Assembly (NCBI GenBank): GCA_963798455.1
Contig: CAWCTD010000004.1
Coordinates: 1,302,001-1,366,000 of the forward strand
DNA from: CAWCTD01 sp963798455
Lineage (GTDB): Bacteria; Acidobacteriota; Terriglobia; Bryobacterales; Bryobacteraceae
Direction: 5' to 3'
DNA length: 64,000 nucleotides
This document shows, in pieces, positions 36,851-45,316 of the stretch. The notes under the pieces were generated by a model. It was not told the DNA's origin and did no database searches. It saw only the letters and a program-made list of their open reading frames with translations. The translations under genes and the position numbers were made by a program. Position 1 is the first letter of the stretch. Each line of letters opens with the position of its first letter.

Positions 36851-36972
36851 GGTACTTGAGCAGTTCGTCCGTTCAGGTCCTTTCCTGCCTCTGGCAAGGC
36901 GTCAAGGTGGTCTTCGTCGTGGCGATCGTGGCTTATTTCCTGCCGCGGGCCTGCGGCCTGCTCGGCTCCTAG
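36829..36972 (+). CDS. Possible small membrane protein
   Basis: A 47-residue frame from a TTG, TKIRPHRYLSSSSVQVLSCL, then a hydrophobic helix (VKVVFVVAIVAYFL). No good ribosome binding site is visible and a TATACT box lies just upstream. It is a weak call, made because small single-helix proteins are common in phage-like elements and nothing else explains the segment. Confidence 0.25.
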   Translation: MTKIRPHRYLSSSSVQVLSCLWQGVKVVFVVAIVAYFLPRACGLLGS

Positions 36973-37040
36973 CGTTCCCTCCGCGGCCCAAAGCCGCTCG
37001 CGGCAGCCTCGGAGCCGCGGCGGGGAAGGCTTCTAGGTAG

Positions 37041-37253
37041 TCAGGTACGGCCCCGGCGCGCCGACGCTTCTGAGGCTCTCACCAGTCGCCGCCTCCTCCG
37101 TTTCGGGCGCTCAACCCGCGGGCGCAAGGTCGCGTCCGCCAGCCCGTCTCTGAGCGCGTCGATGCAGTCGCGCCAGTCGGGGTGCGAGGCGACCAAGCCG
37201 CAACGAGGACAAGTGCCAGCGGGGACTCCCAAGTAGCCGTCGGCTCGGGCCAT
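37041..37253 (-). CDS. Small zinc-ribbon phage-type protein
   Basis: 70 residues. CPRCGLVASHPDWRDCIDALRDGLAD (about 15-40) has one CxxC pair and a pattern often seen in small phage proteins near tail genes. The C-terminus is strongly basic (RPKRRRRRLVRASEASARRGR). It begins 24 bases after the metallopeptidase-like gene in the same direction. Function unknown. Confidence 0.6.
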   Translation of the reverse strand: MARADGYLGVPAGTCPRCGLVASHPDWRDCIDALRDGLADATLRPRVERPKRRRRRLVRASEASARRGRT

Positions 37254-37277
37254 CGGCTCAATTGTACGGCGCGGGGC

Positions 37278-38057
37278 TCACGCCGCGGCCGTCACCAGCT
37301 TGCCCGCCGGGTCCCGAAAGGTAGCCGTCCGAGGCAGCGGCTTCGATCTGCCGAGCGGAACATGCACCAGGCGCGCGCCCTCCAGGGGAAAGAACTGCAA
37401 GGCCCCGAGAATCAGCAGTAGGCAAACTTCCTTCCACTTCGGTGACGCCAAGGCCCCGCGGACCAGCCAGGCAAGGTCCCGCGCTTCCCGCCACAATCCG
37501 ACATTCCCCAATACATCCCGCGCCGTCCGCCGCACAGCGGAATGCGGAGGAAGCAGGATGTCTACGGAGACCCAATCGAGCAGATGAAATCTGACGCCCG
37601 TCGCGCCGTAGCCGATCTCCCACCGCTGCCGCAGGTAGAATTGCGCGTTGGCTTGCCAGTCGAGGCCCAATTTGCCGAGCCTCGGGAGAATGGTCAAATG
37701 CTCGATCTCGTTGTCAACGTGATCCGCGCTAAAGTGCGCGCACGGCGTGTCCGGCAGCAACTCGCCGGTCTCGCCGTCCCGCCGCTCCAGCCGCCCCGCC
37801 GCCGCGTCCATGAAGAGCTTGGGCACGCCTTCGATGAGAGCCAACTGGCAGTGGAGAACTTCATGCCACATATCCTCCGGCTTCGGTTCGGGCTCAAGAT
37901 GCTGGATCGTTACCCGCACGCGTTCCCCTGCAAGCCCAAAAGCGAAGTCGGTGCGCGCCCACGCGCCGGGCGGCAAGGATGGATCGTGAGCGACCGCTAT
38001 CGGGATGCCCGCCGCGGCTTCGATCCGGCGAAGCTCGGAACGCCAGCCGGTACTCAT
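37278..38057 (-). CDS. HExxH metallopeptidase-like protein
   Basis: 259 residues. WHEVLHCQLALIEG (H65, E66, H69) fits the zinc HExxH motif; DHVDNEIEHL further on might supply a third ligand. There is no signal peptide. The C-terminal third is hydrophobic in patches (EVCLLLILGALQFFPLEGA). It lies 13 bases downstream of the tail-fibre-like gene and in the same run, so it is expressed with virion genes. It could be a virion-associated peptidase or an immunity/anti-defence factor. The fold and target are unknown. Confidence 0.65.
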   Translation of the reverse strand: MSTGWRSELRRIEAAAGIPIAVAHDPSLPPGAWARTDFAFGLAGERVRVTIQHLEPEPKPEDMWHEVLHCQLALIEGVPKLFMDAAAGRLERRDGETGELLPDTPCAHFSADHVDNEIEHLTILPRLGKLGLDWQANAQFYLRQRWEIGYGATGVRFHLLDWVSVDILLPPHSAVRRTARDVLGNVGLWREARDLAWLVRGALASPKWKEVCLLLILGALQFFPLEGARLVHVPLGRSKPLPRTATFRDPAGKLVTAAA

Positions 38058-38070
38058 CGATCCCCCCGCG

Positions 38071-39522
38071 TCAGGGCGCTATCAGGCCGTGCGCCCGCAG
38101 CGCCGCCAAGATGTCGTTGATCTTCAGCCGATTGTTCTCGATGGCGTTGTACAAGTTGCCGGTGACCGAATCAGCCGTGTTGCTGCCGCTCGACGGAGGT
38201 TGTATGGTCTGGGTTGCGACGGCGGATTGCCGCTTGCAGACGACCTGCTGGTTGTTGATGAACAGCCCGGCCGTGTCCGCGCTGTAGCCGTCCATTTGGA
38301 CCCGGACGGTCCCGGACGAGTCGCGCAACTCAAGCGACCCGTAGCCCAGGTACGCGCCGAACCTCGCCAGCAGCTTCGCAGGCGTCCCGCCGTCATAGTA
38401 TTCTGCCGCGTGGAAGAGTTGATTGAAGCGGTAGTTCGTGGAGTTGTTCGTGATCCCGAGGCCGACGTAGTAGCCGCCGAGGCCCGCAGCGTTCTTGATC
38501 TCCGTCTTGGTGCCGTTGAGATCTAACTCGAACGTGCCGCCGGTAATGCTCACGTTCCCGCTGCTGTCCGCCGTGATCTTCGGCGCGGCCTTGCTCGACC
38601 CGCCGATGCCTAGAGTCTTGAACCACGCGCCCTCGTATCCGCTCTCCACCCCGATGAAGCCGATCTGCGTGCCCGCCGCGTTGTAGACCGCGAACTTGCC
38701 CGGCTTGTTGCCGCCGCCGCCCACGTTGATCTGGGTCGCGTCGAGCGCCGCGCTGCTGATCGAACCCGTCACGATCAGCGAGCCGTCCATGGCCCAAACG
38801 GTGAACTTCCCGGCCGTGTACGTGAAGATGTTCGGGTCGTAGGTCGTGGCCTTGAACTTCGTGCAGTCGAATTGCCCCGCCGCGTTGCCCACGATGATGT
38901 CCGCGGTCGGGGTCACGCCGGATTGGTAGGTGTTGATGCGGCCGTTCACGTCCACCGAGAACGCCCCGACCTTGAACGTGGCGGCCGTGATGCCCGGCGT
39001 CATCTCGAAGACGACGGGCGATTTCTGGCCGGAAGCCCGCGTCTTCCACGTCGCCCCCGAATCTTCAGAGGTGCGAACCTCTACGCCGCCCCAGGTCGGA
39101 TCGCTGGGCGGGGTAAAGGTGCATGTCACCAGCGCCCTGTATGTCCCGTCCGCCGCGTTGCCGTAGGTCGCGCCGACCGACAAGCCCGTGATGACGGAGG
39201 TGTACTCTTGCCCCGCGCTCCCGAGCGTGGGCGGGTTCCACGTCCAATCCAACTTGGGGGTGACGCCGGCCACGTAAGTGTTGCGCCGGTTCAGGGTATC
39301 AACCGAAAGCACGTAGAAGGTCACGTTTTTCTGCGTCGTCGGCCAGTAGGTCGTCTCCCACTCGAAGCGGCTGAAGTCCAGCCCGCCGAGCTGGTAGTGC
39401 GTGCCGTCCATGATGAGCCACAGGGAGCCGCCCGCGTACCGCTTGTCGCCCGGGGGCGTCCACGTGATCGTGCAGCGGAACACCTTCTGGCCGTCGCTGT
39501 TGACGTGATACCCGTCAGGCAT
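38071..39522 (-). CDS. Phage tail-fibre / tail-tip-like protein
   Basis: 483 residues, beta-rich and repetitive. Two fibronectin-like segments (TITWTPPGDKRYAGGSLWLI; TCTFTPPSDPTWGGVEVRTS) are followed by the pattern GSLIVTGSISSAALDATQI and KITADSSGNVSITGG, common in C-terminal regions of lambda-J-like tail-tip and fibre proteins. A trimerising-type C-terminal helix (LYNAIENNRLKINDILAALRAHGL) closes it. The ATG overlaps the preceding 50-codon gene. It probably binds a receptor or decorates a particle, although no other tail gene is present. Confidence 0.72.
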   Translation of the reverse strand: MPDGYHVNSDGQKVFRCTITWTPPGDKRYAGGSLWLIMDGTHYQLGGLDFSRFEWETTYWPTTQKNVTFYVLSVDTLNRRNTYVAGVTPKLDWTWNPPTLGSAGQEYTSVITGLSVGATYGNAADGTYRALVTCTFTPPSDPTWGGVEVRTSEDSGATWKTRASGQKSPVVFEMTPGITAATFKVGAFSVDVNGRINTYQSGVTPTADIIVGNAAGQFDCTKFKATTYDPNIFTYTAGKFTVWAMDGSLIVTGSISSAALDATQINVGGGGNKPGKFAVYNAAGTQIGFIGVESGYEGAWFKTLGIGGSSKAAPKITADSSGNVSITGGTFELDLNGTKTEIKNAAGLGGYYVGLGITNNSTNYRFNQLFHAAEYYDGGTPAKLLARFGAYLGYGSLELRDSSGTVRVQMDGYSADTAGLFINNQQVVCKRQSAVATQTIQPPSSGSNTADSVTGNLYNAIENNRLKINDILAALRAHGLIAP

Positions 39523-39667
39523 CGTTTTGACCCTCGCCGTCGTCGATTCTGAGATCTGAAACGACGGCTACGTACTCTTCACCCGCCGGAGGCCATTGAG
39601 CCTGCTTGATCTCCTCGACCTGCGCCTCGGGTGTTTGCCCCTTCAGATCATCGTCTGCTTCTGGCAT
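39515..39667 (-). CDS. Small acidic protein overlapping the tail-fibre gene
   Basis: A 50-residue frame, MPEADDDLKGQTPEAQVEEI and on to GEGQNDA, with AAGGAGAT six bases before the ATG at 39667. The stop overlaps the tail-fibre ATG, so translation is coupled. It is acidic with no recognised domain. Position and ribosome site support a real gene, possibly a chaperone-like partner of the fibre protein. Confidence 0.65.
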   Translation of the reverse strand: MPEADDDLKGQTPEAQVEEIKQAQWPPAGEEYVAVVSDLRIDDGEGQNDA

Positions 39668-39822
39668 GCTTCATCTCCTTCCGGAAAAAGGCCGCCGTTA
39701 CCCGCCAGGAGCGCAATCCCGGCGCCAGCGAAGGCGGCCAAGCGGGGGCAGCACGGGCCGAACCCCGCCGCTGGTCTCGCGCCCCGCCCACAGGAAGTTG
39801 AGGGCGCGAGAACTCGTGAAAC
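39668..39822. other. Gap between capsid fusion gene and small acidic gene
   Basis: 155 bases with an inverted repeat (GCCGCC near 39691 and GGCGGC near 39735) that could act as a weak terminator or processing site. No supported gene. Confidence 0.4.
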
Positions 39823-41940
39823 TCACGCCCCGGCGTTCCGGTACGCGCCGCGGTAGGCGATCGCGCCGCAGCCGTAGTCGAGGAAGGCGTAGAACTGGAC
39901 GCCCAGCACGCCGCTCTGGTTCTCCTCGCGGATCATCTGCGGCCCGGCGTTCCCCTCCAGATAAGCAAACTCGAGAACCGGGGCGACGGCCGGATCGGCG
40001 AACACGTACCAGACCGTGGCGCTGTGCGCGTCCAGCATCGGGACCACCACCAGCTGGAGCTTCTGGGCGAACACGTTCGCGTCCGCCACCTGCGCGGGAT
40101 AAAGCGTCGCCAAGTATTTCTCGGCGAGCGTTTCGAGCGCGGCAGGCACGACGAGGAACTTCGGCGCCGCCTCGATGATCGTGACACCATCCAGCCCTTT
40201 GGCCAGCCTCAAGGCCAGGCGGGCGGCAGCCAACGTCGTGTCGGAGATCGCGCCGCCGCTGCCGGCCAGGTTGCTGTGCTGCGTGCTGAAGAGCGCGTAC
40301 GTATCACCCATCGCCGGACCCACCCCCGCGGGGCCGTAGAGCAGGTCGACCAACACCTGGCTTTCGCACGTGCCCGCGGACACGCCGAAGTCCCGCACCA
40401 GGTCGCTGAACGCGCCCAGGTCGTCGTTGATGAGCGCCTGGCGCGTCAGCGAGAAGCCGCGGCCGTAGGTCAGGAGGGCGTAGGTCTCCTTGCTCTCGCT
40501 GCGGCCCGCGATGGTGATCTGCGCGCCCTCGGGGACCTTCAGGAACTTGGGCGCTTCCGAGACGCGCAGCATGCTCTTGGCGCGGAAGTCGGCGGCCGTG
40601 CTGGCCCGCGCGACTTGCTTGATGGCGGGCTGCGCCGCCGCATAACCGGCCAGCAAGATCCGCTGGCCAGTGCCCGTGAGAAGTTCGGGAAAATCGGTCG
40701 TGCCGAGCATCGACAAGCGGATGATCCCCGCGGCGTCGTAACCTCCGACGCGCACGCCGTTCACCTCGCAGCAAATTCTCGCGAGGTCTATGATGCGCGC
40801 GCCCACGTACTGCCGCGCCCGATCGCCCGGCTTCGCGCCCGTGTAGCGGCAAGCCACGGCCTCAGCCATGGCGTCCACCAGCCCGGTGCGCTCGTCCTTC
40901 GTCACCATCGCGTGATGGCTCCGCGTCGGGGTTAGCTCCTCTCGCGCCGCGAGGGCGTTGAGCAGCTCCACGCGGAACTGATCCAATGTGGAGCCCTGCC
41001 CCACGTGTTGGGCGGCCAGCGCCGCCATGTTGTGCTTCGCGCCGAGCGCGGTGATCGCGTCGGCGTGTTCGTTCATCATGTGAGTAACCTCGGGGGCAGA
41101 TGCCCCAACTCCTGCTACTGCGAACTGCACCTGGCAGTCGCTGAATTGCTCCGCCGCCGCGTTGATGCGCGCGTTCGGGTCGCCTCCCTGCGCGACCAGC
41201 GCCACGGCTGACGGCTCCCACTCGTCGGCGAAGAACGAGCGCAGCTTGTCGCCGTCCTTCGTGGTCTCGTGCATGCGAAGAACGGCGGCCTCGACGGACA
41301 CGTTCGTGAGAACGCCGTCGAAGACCTCGGCCAGCAATCGGTCGGCGTCCGGGTGGTGCTTGCTGAAGACCACCTCGGCCCGGCACTTGCCGGCTTCCAC
41401 GCGCGCGTTGAGCACGCGCCCGATCACGCTGTCCGGGTCGTTCGGGCCCCTGTGGCCCTTGGTGAACGGCCCGCCGGCGTTCAGCCGGTCCAGTTTGACG
41501 CCACCCTGCTCCATGCTGAGCGTGAGCCGGTGAAGGCCGCGCTCGAAGTTGAACTGCAAGACCTCTGCGCCCGTGTAGAACGTCATCGGGACCGTGCGGG
41601 TAGCACGGTCGGCCTCCGATGCCGCGAACCGCGCGGCGAGGAATTGGTGCGGAACTCTGATGACTTCCATGGTGATAACCTCCTCTGACAAAGCCTGTTC
41701 GGCCTTGAAATGCTTCGCTCGCCACGCCTTGGCCTGCGCCATCGTCCAGTTGTCGGGCGGCGGCTTGGGGAAGCGGAGTGACTGGAGCGTGGTCTTGCTC
41801 TCGCCCTTCAGGTGCCCGATGATCCCGTACACGCGCGGCACGTCCCGCTTCAACGTGATGCGCTTGAAGCTCTTCTCGTCGAAGTCCGCCGGGTCTCGCT
41901 CCCGGTGGCGGATCTCGTTCTCGGTCTCATCCCACGGCAT
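39823..41940 (-). CDS. Prohead protease-major capsid protein fusion
   Basis: A 705-residue head morphogenesis protein. The N-terminal third resembles phage prohead proteases: candidate catalytic His in GPFTKGHRGPND, Ser in VLTNVSVEAAV, with EWEPSAVALVAQGGDPNA closing the domain. The rest resembles major capsid subunits (LTYGRGFSLTRQALINDDLGAF; LYGPAGVGPAMGDTYALFS; LEFAYLEGNAGPQMI). Such fusions are known in phages, where the protease releases the mature subunit. I chose the ATG at 41940 (MPWDETENEIRHRERDP) because GAGGGGG precedes it by seven bases; the frame upstream is the shadow of another gene. It gives the element its own capsid gene. Confidence 0.85.
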   Translation of the reverse strand: MPWDETENEIRHRERDPADFDEKSFKRITLKRDVPRVYGIIGHLKGESKTTLQSLRFPKPPPDNWTMAQAKAWRAKHFKAEQALSEEVITMEVIRVPHQFLAARFAASEADRATRTVPMTFYTGAEVLQFNFERGLHRLTLSMEQGGVKLDRLNAGGPFTKGHRGPNDPDSVIGRVLNARVEAGKCRAEVVFSKHHPDADRLLAEVFDGVLTNVSVEAAVLRMHETTKDGDKLRSFFADEWEPSAVALVAQGGDPNARINAAAEQFSDCQVQFAVAGVGASAPEVTHMMNEHADAITALGAKHNMAALAAQHVGQGSTLDQFRVELLNALAAREELTPTRSHHAMVTKDERTGLVDAMAEAVACRYTGAKPGDRARQYVGARIIDLARICCEVNGVRVGGYDAAGIIRLSMLGTTDFPELLTGTGQRILLAGYAAAQPAIKQVARASTAADFRAKSMLRVSEAPKFLKVPEGAQITIAGRSESKETYALLTYGRGFSLTRQALINDDLGAFSDLVRDFGVSAGTCESQVLVDLLYGPAGVGPAMGDTYALFSTQHSNLAGSGGAISDTTLAAARLALRLAKGLDGVTIIEAAPKFLVVPAALETLAEKYLATLYPAQVADANVFAQKLQLVVVPMLDAHSATVWYVFADPAVAPVLEFAYLEGNAGPQMIREENQSGVLGVQFYAFLDYGCGAIAYRGAYRNAGA

Positions 41941-41951
41941 GGCCAACCCCC

Positions 41952-42239
41952 TCAGTTGAACTCGGGCGCGCCCAGCCGCGGCGCTGGCGGCAGCGGGGCG
42001 GTAGAGCGCGGGGCAGCGGGCACCCCGGCCTCGCCCGCCCGCGCCTCGGTGACGCCGGCCAGCCAGATCAGCTTGGTGCCTAACTGAGCGCACTGCTCCG
42101 TGGTCAGGTCAAACCGAAGCTGCTTGACGACGTTGCGCTCAATGAACCTGAACAAGAAATGCGGCGGCGGGCCGCTCTGGAGCAGCATCCCGACCGCGGG
42201 CGGTTCTTTCATCATCATGTCTTCGCTTTTGCTTTTCAT
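41952..42239 (-). CDS. Small phage protein of unknown function
   Basis: 95 residues from the ATG at 42239 (MKSKSEDMMMKEPPAVGMLL), with AGAGGTT upstream. It contains FIERNVVKQLRFDLTTEQCAQLGTKLIWLAG and a Pro/Ala-rich tail. It lies 11 bases before the capsid fusion gene and 5 bases after the terminase-like gene, as a head-module gene would. No domain recognised. Confidence 0.6.
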   Translation of the reverse strand: MKSKSEDMMMKEPPAVGMLLQSGPPPHFLFRFIERNVVKQLRFDLTTEQCAQLGTKLIWLAGVTEARAGEAGVPAAPRSTAPLPPAPRLGAPEFN

Positions 42240-42244
42240 GTCAA

Positions 42245-42796
42245 TCAACCTCTCGGGTGCGCCGCGTCCCACTTTTCCACGGCGGGCCCGCTCCCTTTCA
42301 CCCATCTCTTGACCTCGGCCGGCGTCACCTTCTCGCCGATCCGCGCGGCCAGCGCCGCCCAGTCGGGGTCCGGATGAGTCTCGATGATCTCCTCGCCTTC
42401 GTCTGCCACCCAGATGGCCAAGAAGAAGTCGTACCACCAAGCCAGCAAGATCGCCTGCTTGAGGGTGCAGCCGAACGCCAGCGCCGTCTCGGCGATGACC
42501 AGCAAGTTCTTCGGGTGCCGAAGTTGGTTCATACTGTCGATCTGCCCCGCGCGGTAGAGGCCGCACTCGCACTCATCAACCTCGGGCTCGCCTTCGGGTT
42601 TGCCCTTCTGGTTCCGTCGCTTGGTGACGTCGCTGTTGTGCTCCCATTCCTTGTCTGCGCGCGCGAAGTCTATGGACCCGTCCGCGTCGAATACGATCCG
42701 GCCGCTGTCCCGAGCTTTCTGGACGGCCCGGAGAGTCCCGCCATGCAGGCCCTTGGCCCTTCGGTACTTCGCGTATGCCGTTACTGTTCCCCGCAT
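42245..42796 (-). CDS. Small-terminase (Nu1)-like DNA-binding protein
   Basis: 183 residues from the ATG at 42796. The N-terminal 60 (TVTAYAKYRRAKGLHGGTLR, AVQKARDSGRIVFDADGSID, FARADKEWEHNSD) match the helix-turn-helix plus DADG-D-ADKEW pattern of Nu1-like packaging proteins. The C-terminal part (DECECGLYRAGQ to the end) is less familiar. It is first in the head module. If it is a small terminase, it could redirect a helper phage large terminase, since none is encoded here. The functional claim is inference. Confidence 0.55.
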   Translation of the reverse strand: MRGTVTAYAKYRRAKGLHGGTLRAVQKARDSGRIVFDADGSIDFARADKEWEHNSDVTKRRNQKGKPEGEPEVDECECGLYRAGQIDSMNQLRHPKNLLVIAETALAFGCTLKQAILLAWWYDFFLAIWVADEGEEIIETHPDPDWAALAARIGEKVTPAEVKRWVKGSGPAVEKWDAAHPRG

Positions 42797-42964
42797 TTCA
42801 TGCTCCTGACCATGACTACTGACAACCTGACTACCCGAATTCAACCCCCCGCACTAGCGAGGTCGCGCCATCACCTTACCCAGGCTAGGTACACCCTCTG
42901 GAAGGACCCGCGACTCATCCCTCTCATCCGTTTTGCCACCTCTCATCTAACTCGCCCTGCCTCG

Positions 42965-43213
42965 TCATCGCTCGGCTCCGACGTCACGCATGTTACCCTT
43001 GACTGAAGGTAAAGGTAGAGGTACTCCTACCTTACGGTAGATCTGCTCTTCCACCTTCACCCGCCCCGCGGTCGGGCCGCACGCCGGACAACACCCGCGA
43101 TCACAAAACCTACCGGCTAACTTCGTCGGTATGTGCAAGATCACCTCGGGATGCCGGCCGCAAGCATCACACGCGGGTCTGGTGTCCGCTCGCCGCAAGC
43201 ACTCGCTACTCAT
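42965..43213 (-). CDS. Small Cys-rich zinc-finger-like protein
   Basis: 82 residues with cysteine pairs CDACGRH and CCPACGPTAG plus a further FCDRGC, suggesting one or two zinc sites. The ATG overlaps the upstream stop as ATGA. It belongs to the replication module. Function unknown. Confidence 0.65.
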   Translation of the reverse strand: MSSECLRRADTRPACDACGRHPEVILHIPTKLAGRFCDRGCCPACGPTAGRVKVEEQIYRKVGVPLPLPSVKGNMRDVGAER

Positions 43214-43602
43214 TGGATGCGCCCCGTCTTCGCCTCGATTAAGTAGGCGCTTAACCGCTGGCGCACTTCCGGCGTTCGTTCCGCTGCTCGGATCTCATCA
43301 TGCTGTTCGATCGAAAGTCGTTCGCCGTCGGCCAACGTGAAACCCGGCAGAGAAGAATCGAACTCGACGCCATCTGCGGGTTTGAACTTCCAGCACAGAA
43401 TGCCGCGGAGTTCCGCCGGACCTTTCCAGACGCCGATGCGATTCACCACGGTCGTGACCAGCCAATCCAAAGCCTCTTTGTGCGGGCACATCTGCGCGAG
43501 CAAGGCCATGACGGCAGCCTGCACTCCGGGATCATTCGGATAGAAGCTGCACATCGCCAGACGGCTGTTTGCCAGTTCTAGGTCCTTTTGGGTGAATTGC
43601 AT
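43210..43602 (-). CDS. Phage replication-module protein of unknown function
   Basis: 130 residues (MQFTQKDLELANSRLAMCSF and on), with AGGAG seven bases before the ATG. It starts inside the 3' end of the replication initiator gene (71-base overlap) and ends by ATGA into the next gene. Its helical N-terminal half and location recall helicase-loader-type genes next to phage initiators. I do not recognise the family. Confidence 0.62.
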   Translation of the reverse strand: MQFTQKDLELANSRLAMCSFYPNDPGVQAAVMALLAQMCPHKEALDWLVTTVVNRIGVWKGPAELRGILCWKFKPADGVEFDSSLPGFTLADGERLSIEQHDEIRAAERTPEVRQRLSAYLIEAKTGRIQ

Positions 43603-44413
43603 TACCGACTCCTTCTGTCATCAATTCGATAAACGTCTCATCGCGTCGCCGCGCTCGGGTCTCCCATCGGTCTGGTGGGCGGCCGTTGGTCGAGTCCGAA
43701 CGTACCAGCTCGGGCTCGTCGGCCCAGTAACCCTTGTTGAGAAACGTAGCCGGATGAGGTATGAAGTTTCGCTCGCGGCTTTGGTACTCTGGCACGTGCG
43801 CCCGGAGTCCGGCGAGGATCTCGGTCTGCAGCGCCTCGGTTTTCGCTTTCGACTTGGCTGCTTTCAGGGCGTCCAGTTTCCCCACCTTCCGCGGGTAGAG
43901 CTGCCAGAATTCGGCGAACCATCGGTCGAAAGAGTTGTTCTCTTCCTTGACTCTCTTCCCTTGACTCTCTTTGGGTAGCAGATCTGCTACTACCCCTCCC
44001 CGCAGATCTGCCACTACCGTAGGGGCATTCTTGCTGGGAGGTGGTAGCATTTCTGCCACTACCCCTGGGGGCATTTCTGCTACTACCCCTTCGGCCTCGA
44101 ACAGGACGTGCCATAGGAACAGGACTTGGCTGGTATCCGGGTCGCCGCTCACCGTGGTCCGCAGCGTGATCTTGATCAGATCGGCCGAGCCGAGTTCCCG
44201 GAGGTATCGCCGTGCTTGGTCCCTACTGACGCCCAGTTCCTTGCCTAAGGTGGCCAGCGAGGGATAACACCTTCCGTCCTTGCCGGCGAAGCGCGCCAGG
44301 CGCCCGTACGTGAGCTTCGATCCGGGCGACAGCTTTCCATGCTTCACCAACGCTTCCGGCACGAAGACGCCGGTGAAGAGGTTATGCGGATTGAACACGT
44401 CGCCCGGTTTCAT
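43532..44413 (-). CDS. Replication initiator, lambda O-like
   Basis: 293 residues. The N-terminal domain (about 25-95: LSPGSKLTYGRLARFAGKDG, SLATLGKELGVSRDQARRYLRELGSADLI) is a winged helix of the type found in phage and plasmid initiators. The middle (about 105-150) consists of VVAEM/VVADL repeats encoded by four DNA iterons. The C-terminal part (FDRWFAEFWQLYPRKVGKLDALKAAKSK) matches the conserved C-terminus of O-like proteins. The arrangement of iterons within the initiator gene resembles the lambda origin. It is coupled by ATGA to the helix-turn-helix gene upstream. Confidence 0.78.
   Translation of the reverse strand: MKPGDVFNPHNLFTGVFVPEALVKHGKLSPGSKLTYGRLARFAGKDGRCYPSLATLGKELGVSRDQARRYLRELGSADLIKITLRTTVSGDPDTSQVLFLWHVLFEAEGVVAEMPPGVVAEMLPPPSKNAPTVVADLRGGVVADLLPKESQGKRVKEENNSFDRWFAEFWQLYPRKVGKLDALKAAKSKAKTEALQTEILAGLRAHVPEYQSRERNFIPHPATFLNKGYWADEPELVRSDSTNGRPPDRWETRARRRDETFIELMTEGVGNAIHPKGPRTGKQPSGDVQLLSE
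43978..44090. repeat. Four iterons, probable replication origin
   Basis: Four direct copies of a 20-base unit with core CTGCYACTACC at 43978, 44002, 44047 and 44071 (spacings 24, 45, 24). A purine-rich tract on the coding strand (AAAGAGAGTCAAGGGAAGAG, about 43935-43973) adjoins them. All lie inside the initiator gene. Confidence 0.7.
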
Positions 44414-44661
44414 CTGGTCCGCTCCCTCATCACCCGCTCATAAACGGCCATCGGCACGCGCAAGGTCACGTATGATCGCCGCTTCCGCCCGCCGCCGTTG
44501 GCGAGCTTGAACACGCCGACTTCATCCTGAAAAATGCGCCTGACCGTGGACTCATCCAATTGCAAGGCGCTCGCGATTTCCTTAGGGCTGAGAAGCCGCT
44601 CCAGCGCGGGCGCAGCTTGGGTACCCGCCTCGACACCGCGGGTTTCACATTGGGCTTTCAC
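44410..44661 (-). CDS. Small helix-turn-helix DNA-binding protein
   Basis: 83 residues. LLSPKEIASALQLDESTVRRIFQ (about 24-46) is a clear helix-turn-helix of the excisionase/AlpA kind, followed by a basic wing (GGGRKRRSYVTLRVP). The start is a GTG at 44661 without a strong ribosome site, so the true start may be slightly downstream. The stop overlaps the initiator ATG as ATGA. It may be an excisionase or a transcription activator of the element. Confidence 0.7.
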   Translation of the reverse strand: MKAQCETRGVEAGTQAAPALERLLSPKEIASALQLDESTVRRIFQDEVGVFKLANGGGRKRRSYVTLRVPMAVYERVMRERTR

Positions 44662-44764
44662 GGAAGTAATTCAGAACTTCGGGTACAAGTATCGTCTGGT
44701 ACGTTGCGCCTTCCGACGCTACGTAATACCACTCGGAGGACCGGCCGAGACCCACGAGTTTGAT

Positions 44765-45316
44765 CTACAGGCTGCTCAGAACGTTTTTGCCCTCCGGCTT
44801 GCGGCGCGCTTCAGCAGCCTCGCGGAGTTTGGTCGCGGTAGTCTGGATGATCCGAGTAACGTTGACGACGAGGGCCGCCGGATAGGCCCCGATGACCTTG
44901 GTCAGTTCGCCCGCCGGCACATGAATAGGCTCGGGTGAATGCGGACCGACGAAGATAAAGTACAACTCGTAAAGGTCTCGGTAGCAATTCGGCCATTGCA
45001 GGGCCATCTCATCGGCGGCGAAGTCCCGGACGTAGAGCGCGTAGACGCCGGCAACGTTCGGGGTGACGCCGCGGCGGGTGATCTCACCGAAGGCCGCCAG
45101 AAAAAACGCATCCCTGGTGCTGTAGAAACGAGGACCGCCACCCTGGACGAAATCGAAGGGCGATGGTCTCATCAGCCGCGGCAACCTGACAGTCGCATTC
45201 TGCAATGACTTCGCGCTGCAACCCGTGGCGAACAGGATTTCATCGTTGAGCCAGCGCGCCGTTTTCAGGTCGGCCGTGATCGCCATCCGTTCCATTTGTT
45301 GCCGTAAAAGTCTCAT
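44765..45316 (-). CDS. MerR-like putative regulator
   Basis: 183 residues. WLNDEILFATGCSAKSLQNATV and FYSTRDAFFLAAFGEITRRGVTP (about 18-80) resemble the winged helix of MerR-like repressors in phages, with a longer C-terminal domain (FIFVGPHSPEPIHVPAGELTKV). It is the first leftward gene after the right attachment site, so it may be the lysogeny repressor or activator. The start is uncertain; I took the ATG at 45316, and a GTG at 45334 is possible. Confidence 0.6.
   Translation of the reverse strand: MRLLRQQMERMAITADLKTARWLNDEILFATGCSAKSLQNATVRLPRLMRPSPFDFVQGGGPRFYSTRDAFFLAAFGEITRRGVTPNVAGVYALYVRDFAADEMALQWPNCYRDLYELYFIFVGPHSPEPIHVPAGELTKVIGAYPAALVVNVTRIIQTTATKLREAAEARRKPEGKNVLSSL

Noticed and set aside
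39823..42093. 50-residue N-terminal extension of the capsid fusion protein
   Set aside because: The extra residues come from a frame overlapping the 41952-42239 gene; the ATG at 41940 has a good ribosome site and the conserved MPWDET start.
42257..43006. Plus-strand 249-codon frame in the phage element
   Set aside because: It mirrors the terminase-like gene, has no ribosome site and runs against the element's transcription direction.
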